This document shows positions 16,089 to 23,599 of a stretch of 23,599 bases of DNA, one piece after another. The translations under genes and the position numbers were made by a program. This DNA comes from Mycoplasmoidaceae bacterium (GTDB lineage: Bacteria > Bacillota_I > Bacilli_A > Mycoplasmatales > Mycoplasmoidaceae), in contig JAKSVR010000011.1 in assembly GCA_024427105.1 (NCBI GenBank), forward strand, positions 1 through 23,599. The letters run 5' to 3'. Numbering within the stretch: position 1 is the first letter of the stretch; each line of letters opens with the position of its first letter. The notes under the pieces are model-generated. The model worked only from the letters and a program-made list of their open reading frames with translations. It was not told where the DNA came from and did not search any database.

Positions 16089-17825
16089 ATGAATGCGATA
16101 GATACCAACACCGGGAAAAGTATCAAAAACCGAAACGTTTTTAGACGAATTGTTTCGGCTCTTTCCATCGGTGGCAAAAAAGTATTAAGAGTAGTCATTG
16201 GAAAGACACTTCCCCAACGATTATTCCGATTATATTTAGTGATTATCGTAGCTGGTGCACTATTATTATGTGCTCCATTCTGTTTAAACAAAATTGACAT
16301 TAATGGTCAAATGGTACAACTTAATGGATTTAAGGACATTAATGGTTATAACTTCGTTAAAGCCCTATTTATTGCTTGCTCGGGATTTAGTGATACGGGT
16401 TTGACCCCAGTTAATATTTATGAATATCTAAATGCTGGTGGACAAGTAGTTTTGTTGATCTTAATTGAAATTGGTGGTATTGGTGTTATTGCCCTTTTCT
16501 ATTATGTTTGAAACTTCTTTAAAAAGAAAGATGACAAAATTGACGTAGGTCAATTGTATATCATGCAAGCTGAACGTGGTGGCAGTAGATTGTCACAATC
16601 ATTCCACGTTATAAAAGTTGCATTAATTTTTATTCTTTCAACACAAGTTTTATTCATGTTTAGTTTTGCATTTTGTTTTTGTTTTATTCCTTCATATAAA
16701 CAACAATTTTTACCAAACTTTGATCCAACTTTAACACAAAACGCTGTGTTCCAAGGTATTTCATTTAATACTCAAGAGATGTTACCAATGTATCATAACT
16801 TTGGCTACTCATTATGAATTGGTTTGTTTACAACTGTTTCAGCAATGAACAACGCTGGTTTTGATAACATTTCATCAACATCAATGGCTCCATTTAGAAA
16901 TGATTTAGGTATCTTTTTCCAAACATTAATAGTAATGGAATTGATTATTGGTGGTTTAGGTCACTTTGTATGATTCGATGTAATTGAAAAGATTAAATGT
17001 AAGATTACAAATAAACGATACAAAATGACGCTTTATTCAAAAGTAGCAATTAGTGTTTATGCAATTGTTGCAGTTCTAGGATTAGGTGGTACTTTTGCTT
17101 GTGAGTTCTTAAACCCACAAGCTCAATCTAATTTGGTTGTTGGATCAGTGGAAGGAAGAATAATCTTATTAAAAGATTTAACGATTATTGGAAACCAAAA
17201 CCAATTTAGTGAATTTGGTAAGAACCCAATGGTGAATAAATGTTTTGCGATTATTTTCCAAACATTTAACTGCCGTTCTCTAGGAATGGAAACAATTAAA
17301 ACAAATGTCTTTGCTGCTGGAACAAAATGAATATTAGTTATTCTAATGTTTATTGGTGCTTCACCATGTTCAACAGCCGGTGGTATCCGTACAACAACAT
17401 TAGCGATTATTGTTGTAACCATTTGGTGTAAATTATGTGGTAGAAAGAATGTCTTCTTCTTTAAGAGAAGAATTCATCCAGATACTGTAACTCAAGCATT
17501 CATGATTTTCATTATCTCACTTGTGTTGTTGCTAATTGGTGCAGTTGTAGTTCGAACAGCTACACCAATTCCACCACAATATGTTTCAACACCATCAGTT
17601 TGATTTGATTTCTCTGAGTATATGGTTGAATGTGCATCAGCATTCGGTACTGTTGGTCTTTCTGTTGGAATTACTTCTGTAACAAAATGGTGAGGATTAT
17701 TGTATTTAGTTCTTCTAATGTTTGTTGGTCAGTTAGGTGTTATCAACACATTGTTAAGTTGAACAAGGTTCCACCCTCACTTCAATGATATTGAATACCC
17801 ATATGAAGACATAAAAATAGGATAG
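16089..17825 (+). CDS. ktrB: Potassium uptake channel subunit, KtrB/TrkH family
   Basis: This is the ion-conducting subunit of a Ktr/Trk-type K+ uptake system. The 578-residue product has about ten hydrophobic segments after a basic 40-residue start. All four pore loops with a selectivity Gly are visible: SGFSDTGLTP, SAMNNAGFDN, FNCRSLGMET and SAFGTVGLSVG. The third departs from the usual TAG-type form (CRSLG). ASPCSTAGGIRTTTLA, before the last pore repeat, is the conserved stretch found in KtrB and TrkH. It needs a RCK-type regulatory subunit (KtrA/TrkA), which is not in this window. TGA Trp codons join the fragments. Its stop lies inside the terminator hairpin. Confidence 0.92.
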
Positions 17826-17842
17826 TTACTATCCTATTTTTT
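17814..17842 (+). terminator. Terminator of ktrB
   Basis: A 12-bp stem AAAATAGGATAG/CTATCCTATTTT with a three-base loop is followed by more T. Its 5' arm contains the end of ktrB and its stop codon. The glpK -10 box follows three bases later. Confidence 0.88.
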
Positions 17843-17844
17843 CT

Positions 17845-17850
17845 TATAAT
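17845..17850 (+). promoter_or_regulatory. -10 box giving a leaderless glpK message
   Basis: TATAAT ends six bases before the glpK ATG, so transcription should begin at or next to the start codon. There is no Shine-Dalgarno sequence. The region where a -35 would lie is inside the ktrB terminator. Confidence 0.65.
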
Positions 17851-17856
17851 GATAGT

Positions 17857-19332
17857 ATGAAACAAAGATATATATTAACAATTGACGCCGGAACGACTTC
17901 TGTTCGGGCTGTGCTTTACGACACAAAGAAGAAAAGAATTAAAAGAATTGAAAGGGCTTTTATTCAATTAATTAGACCAAATTCAACTTGAGTTGAATTT
18001 GATGCTAATGATATGTGAGCAAGCACAGTTGGTTGTTTAAGACGAGTAATTAAAGGCGTTAACCCATACAAAATTTATGGTATTGGAATCGCTAATCAAC
18101 GTGAAACCGTTGTAGCATGAAACAAAAAAACTGGTGAAGCATTATGCAATGCTATTTCATGACAATGTCGACGTACTGCAAAAGAATGCGCTGATATTGC
18201 AAACGATCAAAAAATAGTTGATGCAATCCGTGAAAAGACTGGATTAATTTTTAACCCATATTTTTCTGCAACGAAGATGCGCTGATTGCTTGATCATTCT
18301 CGTGCAGTACAAGCTGCTAATCGAGCAAGACAGCTTTGTTTTGGAACAGTTGAAAGTTATTTAGTGTATCGTTTAACTAATCGTAAAGCTTTTGTTTCTG
18401 ATATTACAAATGCTAGTCGAACAATGTTATATAACATTCATTTGCATAAATGAGACCCATATCTTCTTAAATACTTTAGAATCAACAGAAAGCTTTTACC
18501 AAAGGTAGTTGACAATGATAAAGAAGTAGGAATATCAACAGTCCTAGGTGCAAGAATTCCCGTTGCTGGTTTAATTGGTGACCAACAAGCTTCTTTATTA
18601 GGACAAGGATGTTACAAAATTGGTATGACAAAATGTACATATGGAACAGGTAGTTTTGTAATGATCAATACTGGTGATTCAGCTTATCCTTCACAACATA
18701 ATCTTTTAACAACTATTGCCAATCGTTTAAAAGAAATGGACTCTTATGCCCTTGAAGGTCCAATCTTTAATTGTGGAACATTATTAAACAGTTTAATTAA
18801 AAAAGGTTTAGCTGAAAGCCCAGAAGATTTAACAAGCATCGCTTCTAAATGCCCAAGCACACCACTATACTATATTCCTGGATCTAATGGTCTAGGCGCT
18901 CCATATTGAAAAATGGATGCTAAAGAAAAAATTCTTAACTTAAGAATAGATACTCCATCTGACACAATCGTGAAAGCTGCTTGTGAAACAATTGCTTTAA
19001 GAACATGAGATATTTATGATGCAATTGCTAAAGATCTTCGTTATCGCCCAGAACAAATTTATGTTGATGGTGGTATCACTGAAAGTGATTATTTAATGCA
19101 ATTACAATCTGATATTTTACAAATACCAGTTGTAAAAATGAATACTGAATCAACTTGTTATGGAGCAATGATTTGTACTGGATTAGCTCTTGGTGTATTT
19201 AAATCATTAGCTGATGTAGATTTTGAACCAGTAAAAGTATTTAGACCACAAACTGATAAAAAAGCTGAAGTAGAAAAAAAGATTGTTGGCTGAAAAAAAG
19301 CCATGAATGAATATATTAAAACACTTGAATAA
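17857..19332 (+). CDS. glpK: Glycerol kinase
   Basis: GlpK phosphorylates glycerol to glycerol 3-phosphate for lipid synthesis and glycolysis. The 491-residue FGGY-family product has the ATP loop DAGTTSVRA at 10-18 and the glycerol-binding residues R82 and E83 in NQRETVVAW. It also has W102 in SWQCRRT, NPYFSATKMRW, GDQQASLLGQ (D242, Q243), YGTGSFVMINTG and LGAPYW. The length is near the usual 500. Several TGA codons are Trp. It starts without a leader at its own promoter. Its stop overlaps the next gene as TAATG, so glycerol kinase and the hydrolase are made together. No glycerol transporter or glycerol-phosphate oxidase is in the window. Confidence 0.96.
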
Positions 19333-20225
19333 TGGTTGCTGATTATATTAAAAGTTTTGATGGCACAGAGATTTTTTGCTATGAATGAAATGAAGTAGCT
19401 AATCCTATTGGAATAGTACAAATTTTTCATGGCATGGCAGAACACGCTTTACGTTATGATGATTTTGCTAAAGCTTTAAACAAAGCTGGTTTTATTGTTT
19501 TTGCTGATGACCACCGTGCTCATGGAAAAACAGCAAAAGATAAAAAATTAGGAACATATGAAGGGAAAGATGTTTTTTACGATACTTTAAAAGATGAAAT
19601 GTTCTTTTCAAAGATGTTAAAAGAAAAATATCATCTACCATTAATCATCTTTGGTCATAGTTATGGTTCCTTTATTGCTCAAGAATATATCACACAATGC
19701 GACTTACATGATAAAGCAATTATCTGTGGTTCTGCATATATGAATGGGCGAGCTGATATTAAATTTGCACTAGCCTTAGCATGACAATTAAAATTAATTA
19801 ACAGTCATAAACCTGCCAAACTTATTGAAAAGATTAATTATGGTAATTACAATAAGTTGGTTAAAAATGGGCATTGATTAAACACTGATGAGGAAGAAGT
19901 AAAGAAATATTATAAAGATGAATTTAATGGTAAACCATTAAGCAATAAATTTTACTTTAATATGTTCAATGCCTTTAGACATATCTATAAAAAATCAGCG
20001 AGAAACAAAATATCTAAAACTAAACCAATTTTCATTATTTCTGGAGAAAATGATCCGGTTGGTTCAATGTCTAAATCAGTAAAAGAGTTATTTAATTACT
20101 ACAAGAAATTAAAAATTGAAAATGTTGAATTAAAAATATATCCAAATGCTAGGCATGAAATCCTTAATGAACCAAAAATTAAAAACGAAGTTTATCAAGA
20201 TGTGATTCATTTTATTAGAAAATAA
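19332..20225 (+). CDS. Alpha/beta hydrolase, monoglyceride lipase / lysophospholipase type
   Basis: The 297-residue product is an S33-type serine hydrolase. QIFHGMAEHALRYDDFAKAL at 30-49 is the oxyanion-hole region typical of monoacylglycerol lipases and lysophospholipases. FADDHRAHGKT and the nucleophile elbow FGHSYGSF (S110) follow. The acid D241 is in GENDPVGSM and the base H275 in NARHEIL. There is no signal peptide, so it acts inside the cell or at the inner membrane face. It is coupled to glpK by a one-base overlap, so hydrolysis of glycerol esters to glycerol for GlpK is a natural reading, though the substrate is unproven. TGA codons at two or more sites are Trp. Confidence 0.88.
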
Positions 20226-20247
20226 AAAAGAGGTAAACCTCTTTTTT
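20224..20247. terminator. Bidirectional terminator after the glpK operon
   Basis: The stem AAAAAAGAGG/CCTCTTTTTT with a TAAA loop gives a T-run on the plus strand for the glpK operon and on the minus strand for the converging lipoprotein, whose stop is at 20246-20248. Confidence 0.88.
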
Positions 20248-21250
20248 AAATACAGAAGCAAGGAGCAATACCGACATCATCTTCATCTGAATTTATTGGA
20301 TAAGGATAATCTATGTCATCTCACATAAATTTACATGCACCACTAGCTCCCATTACTCATTGCCCATAATATGGGTCTAGCAATTCCAAATAACTGGTTG
20401 GAGTTGTACAACCGGTTCTTAACCAATAATTATAATTTAGTCCATTTGCATCCGATAATGACAAACAATCAATGGATCTATATCATTTTCAACCATATTT
20501 GATATTCTTTGAGAAGAAAGAGTATGGCACATGTCCACCAATTATTGGATTACCCTCTTCACTATAAAACCAATCATTATCATATTCATCTGGCATTTGA
20601 TCTCTCTCAACGTCATAAATATCGCCTAGAGATAATATGAAAATGCATTCGTTGTTAATTACACCGCCACCACCTACATCATCTGGGTCAGGGTGAGTCA
20701 AATCACGCAATGAAGATTTTCCAACAAGTTTTAACAAGTTAGAACCAATTGAACTTTCTAATTGTCTTTTAAATGAATCTTCTCTTAGTTCATTATTTAG
20801 ATAATCCCTAATGTCACTATCCAATCATCTATCAGCAGTATGAGCTTGTTCCCCATCATTTAAAAAAGGCATTGTAATAGCTTCTAGTTCTTCATCTTCG
20901 CCTTCGTGTGTTAGTAAAGTAGAAAATTGGAAAGTTAAAGCAGCCTTTTCACCTGTTGGTTGCCCTTCTCGATCAACAATAAAATCCTCACCTTCGCCAA
21001 TTACTCTTACTTTATGTACAATACCGAAAACTGTAACTTCTCTTTCAAGACCAATAAAAGTATCTAATTTATAATGTTCTTTTAATGCACCTAGTCCTTG
21101 GTTGGCTAGACTACCAACATTAGCTCATGAATCAGTTTCGAAGTTTGCTGTATCATCGCCTCTTTTTTCACAACTAACCATTGTAGATAAACCAATGCCT
21201 AATGTCAATGGTAAACCAATTATTGGTGTTAAAATTTTACTTAATTTCAT
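20246..21250 (-). CDS. Surface lipoprotein, DUF6273-like
   Basis: The 334-residue product is a lipoprotein: basic start, hydrophobic core and lipobox MVSC with C27. The mature part is acidic. It has GLEREV (67-72), HKVRVIGEGEDF (79-90), ALTFQFS, SDIRDYLNNEL (145-155), a FILSLGDIYD strand, YWLRTGC, and ends with GIAPCFCI. This order (VRVIG, LTF, IR-LN, WLR, C-terminal G-x-x-P) is that of the DUF6273-type modules of mollicute and anaerobe surface proteins; the family name is my inference. It shares LERxV, HKVR, LTFQF, IRDxLNN and a PCF end with the lipoproteins at 21397 and 22901, so all three are homologues. Several TGA codons are Trp. GAGGAATAG precedes the ATG. A weak TAAAAT box is at 21273-21278. 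Confidence 0.86.
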
Positions 21251-21373
21251 ATCTATTCCTCGTTCTCATTAAATTTTAACATTTTTAATTAGTTTTTTAA
21301 AGTTTATATTTATTTACTAAATATAGATAAAAATTCTAACTTCAACAATAAAAAATAAAAAATTTTAAATGTA

Positions 21374-21390
21374 TATAATACAAGCGAGGT
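21374..21390 (+). promoter_or_regulatory. -10 box and ribosome binding site of the first tandem lipoprotein
   Basis: TATAAT (21374-21379) is followed by GAGGT (21386-21390) and a run of seven A that ends in the ATG. The leader would be only about 11 bases. The same block occurs before the second copy with one more A. The remaining divergent gap from 21251 is AT-rich, with no other clear signal. Confidence 0.65.
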
Positions 21391-21396
21391 AAAAAA

Positions 21397-22779
21397 ATGA
21401 AAAATCAAAAATTTATGCTTGGACTAGCAGCTACAGCTGTTGCCCTTCCATTGGTAGGCATGATGACAGGTTGTACACAAAATACAACTTCTAATGTTGC
21501 CAAATTAAATAAGATAAATAATAAACAAGTGCCTGGAGAAAAAGCTGATCTTTATGTATACCTTGAAGATAATACTTTTTTAGGTAAATATGAAGATATT
21601 ATTCCTCAAGACCCGATAGGAGGTAAATTTACTTTTAATCTTCCAGATGAAGTTCGTAACCACGGTAAAGTAATTGATACAAGTAGAGAAGCAACTTGAT
21701 TTTATCATGATGGGGAGCTCCCAATGACTTTTTATCCTGAATCTGAAACACAAGTAAGTATTACTTGAGAACAAGGTTATTATGCATTTGGTGATATGGA
21801 TGTGTATATTCCACTTAGAAATATAGATGAAACTCGCAATATTCAAAATTGTTCATGAACTGATTTTATATACTGATACAACAAATGTGGAGTAGATTCT
21901 GAAGGTAAACACAATCTTAAAGACTTTAAATCTATGTTTGGTCTTCCAGCTGATGAAGATTCATTAGTTGGTCTTGAAAGAACAGTAAAATGAGGTGATT
22001 TAGATCATAAAGTTAGAATTGTTGATACTGATGAAGAATTTGAAAACCACTCTAAACTATACTATGCACCTGAAGGTGGAAAAGAAATTCTTGATAGCAA
22101 TGAAAATCCAACAGAATATGGTAGAGTTGGACTTACTTTCCAATTTGTCAATGTATTAACTAAAAAGACTAAAGACGGAAACCAAATTTGAAAAACTCAA
22201 TGACATCGTAGAGAAATTCTTGATGATAACTACAACTGTTGAGCAGTAGCATCGGCTCATAGCCAATCTAAACCAACAGATTACTGAATATCTGAATCTT
22301 CTAAGATTAGAGATCACCTAAATAATCAAAAAACCTTTTTGGATAAATTTGAAGATCTAGACTTCTTAAATGCAATAAAACCAACCTATATTCGTAGATT
22401 TGGTGCAGAGGCTCATAAAGGAGATGAACAACAAAGGAACTGATTCAAAGAAAAATTCTTTATTGCATCTGGACACCAAATGGGGCTTCCTAAACGTGGA
22501 GAACCAGGTGCCCCAAATTGGGAGTACTATATTGAACCTGATGAAGAATGTCAAACTTTTGCTTATTGAACTAAACATTTAGGTAAAGACGATAGAAAAT
22601 TTTATAGAGTTGGTAGACACGAAGGCGATAAATCTGAACAAATTTGGATTGCTTCACCATGTAATGCAGGTGGTGGTATGTTCCATACTGAACATGTTTT
22701 CGAAATTGATTTTGATGGTTCATGGAATCATGTCGCCATGGATCATGAAAGAGATATCCTTCCTTGTTTCTCATTGTAA
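21397..22779 (+). CDS. Surface lipoprotein, first of a near-identical tandem pair (DUF6273-like)
   Basis: The 460-residue product has a lipoprotein signal ending in lipobox MTGC (C26). The N-terminal half (27-185) is a polar, aromatic-rich domain I do not recognise (DLYVYLEDNTF, PIGGKFTFNLPDEV, YYAFGDMDVYIPL). The C-terminal part carries the same module as the gene at 20246: GLERTV (192-197), HKVRIVDTDEEF, LTFQFVN, KIRDHLNN (303-310), IWIASP and ILPCFSL at the end. It is very rich in Trp, mostly encoded by TGA. It should be exposed on the cell surface. From codon 15 on, its visible overlap with the next gene is base-for-base identical, which points to recent duplication or gene conversion. 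Confidence 0.9.
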
Positions 22780-22795
22780 TCTTTTAACATGAAAT

Positions 22796-22824
22796 AAAAA
22801 ATAGCGAACAATCGCTATTTTTTT
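22796..22824 (+). terminator. Terminator between the tandem lipoprotein genes
   Basis: The stem TAGCGA/TCGCTA with loop ACAA, flanked by A-run and T-run (extended AAAAAA/TTTTTT), ends the first copy. The second copy therefore needs its own promoter, which is present. Confidence 0.88.
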
Positions 22825-22876
22825 ATAACTTTTTTGATTCTAACATTTTACAAAATATATATTATATTTTTTTATA

Positions 22877-22893
22877 TATAATACAAGTGAGGT
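22877..22893 (+). promoter_or_regulatory. -10 box and ribosome binding site of the second tandem lipoprotein
   Basis: TATAAT (22877-22882), then GAGGT, then eight A ending in the ATG at 22901. It is a copy of the block before the first gene with a one-base change (AAGTGAGG for AAGCGAGG) and one extra A. An A/T-rich tract precedes it, and no -35 box is clear. Confidence 0.65.
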
Positions 22894-22900
22894 AAAAAAA

Positions 22901-23599
22901 ATGAAAAATAAAAAATTTATGCTTGGACTAGCAACTGCCACTGTTGCCCTTCCATTGGTAGGCATGATGACAGGTTGTACACAAAATACAACTTCTAATG
23001 TTGCCAAATTAAATAAGATAAATAATAAACAAGTGCCTGGAGAAAAAGCTGATCTTTATGTATACCTTGAAGATAATACTTTTTTAGGTAAATATGAAGA
23101 TATTATTCCTCAAGACCCGATAGGAGGTAAATTTACTTTTAATCTTCCAGATGAAGTTCGTAACCACGGTAAAGTAATTGATACAAGTAGAGAAGCAACT
23201 TGATTTTATCATGATGGGGAGCTCCCAATGACTTTTTATCCTGAATCTGAAACACAAGTAAGTATTACTTGAGAACAAGGTTATTATGCATTTGGTGATA
23301 TGGATGTGTATATTCCACTTAGAAATATAGATGAAACTCGCAATATTCAAAATTGTTCATGAACTGATTTTATATACTGATACAACAAATGTGGAGTAGA
23401 TTCTGAAGGTAAACACAATCTTAAAGACTTTAAATCTATGTTTGGTCTTCCAGCTGATGAAGATTCATTAGTTGGTCTTGAAAGAACAGTAAAATGAGGT
23501 GATTTAGATCATAAAGTTAGAATTGTTGATACTGATGAAGAATTTGAAAACCACTCTAAACTATACTATGCACCTGAAGGTGGAAAAGAAATTCTTGAT
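22901..23599 (+). CDS. Surface lipoprotein, second tandem copy, cut by the window edge
   Basis: This gene begins like the one at 21397 and runs off the end with 233 codons visible. Differences lie only in the signal peptide: one Gln-to-Lys change near residue 4-5, and a swap of Ala-Thr-Ala for Thr-Ala-Thr encoded by four substitutions within nine bases (22934-22942). From 22943 to 23599 the 657 bases match the first copy with no difference that I can find. The lipobox MTGC is kept. It should make a surface protein with the same N-terminal domain. Whether the C-terminal module is also identical cannot be seen. Confidence 0.88.

Larger units (their letters stand above)
21430..23599. repeat. Long direct repeat: tandem lipoprotein genes, offset 1504 bases
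   Basis: Bases 21439-22095 recur at 22943-23599 without visible change. A shorter related block (-10, ribosome binding site, start) precedes each copy. The repeat is truncated by the window edge. Its length makes it a substrate for homologous recombination: deletion to one copy, further amplification, or chimeras. Confidence 0.9.

Noticed and set aside
21580..21846. Minus-strand 88-codon frame repeated at 23084-23350.
   Set aside because: It is the antisense shadow of the lipoprotein gene and is repeated only because the gene is. It has no binding site.
20246..23599. Possible insertion sequence or phage remnant around the lipoprotein repeats.
   Set aside because: There is no transposase, no terminal inverted repeat and no integrase. 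The repeat consists of whole genes with their own promoters.

Overview
The window is chromosomal DNA from a UGA-Trp mollicute (Mycoplasmatales or Entomoplasmatales type). It is AT-rich and genes are packed with gaps of a few bases or short overlaps. Almost every long protein can be read at full family length only if in-frame TGA is tryptophan; HrcA, PotA, PotC, PotD, GlpK and KtrB all show this. This excludes Acholeplasma-like relatives. The species cannot be fixed from the sequence. A rubrerythrin and a set of DUF6273-like surface lipoproteins would suit a low-oxygen, host-associated mollicute, which is an inference.

Layout: 13-428 (minus) is a compact array of five tRNA genes (Tyr-Gln-Lys-Leu-Gly in transcription order). 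465-1720 (minus) holds greA, a small lipoprotein gene and rpsT. 1810-3406 (plus) holds a membrane-anchored protein of unknown function and fmt. 3399-5052 (minus) holds a gene of unknown function and hrcA, with a degenerate CIRCE operator at the hrcA promoter. 5183-12607 (plus) is a long run, probably one operon: a protein with two fused HAD/Cof domains, the polyamine transporter potABCD and tsaD. Most of its junctions are one-base TAATG overlaps. 12595-14904 (plus) has its own promoter and a SAM-I-like riboswitch with transcription terminator, followed by metK, a DivIVA-domain gene and a trigger-factor-related gene. 14920-16057 has rubrerythrin (minus) and trmL (plus), divergent around a perfect 24-bp palindrome that contains the -10 boxes of both. 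16089-17825 is a KtrB/TrkH potassium channel subunit. 17857-20225 is glpK, apparently leaderless, coupled to an alpha/beta hydrolase of the monoglyceride lipase type. 20246-23599 is a surface lipoprotein island: one minus-strand gene and a tandem pair of related plus-strand genes, nearly identical over the visible part; the second runs off the window.

How the genes fit together: much of the window is core information processing and its modification enzymes (tRNAs, GreA, S20, Fmt, TsaD, TrmL). PotABCD supplies polyamines and KtrB potassium. MetK makes SAM for methyltransferases such as TrmL and appears to be feedback-controlled by SAM. The hydrolase could feed glycerol to GlpK. HrcA/CIRCE and the rubrerythrin palindrome are the two visible stress-control sites.

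The strongest finding is the compact metK riboswitch. It keeps the SAM-I kink-turn, the pseudoknot with compensatory changes and a clear terminator/antiterminator switch, but lacks the P4 helix and has an altered P3 base. No mobile element, CRISPR array or phage gene was seen. No gene-free stretch exceeds about 170 bases.
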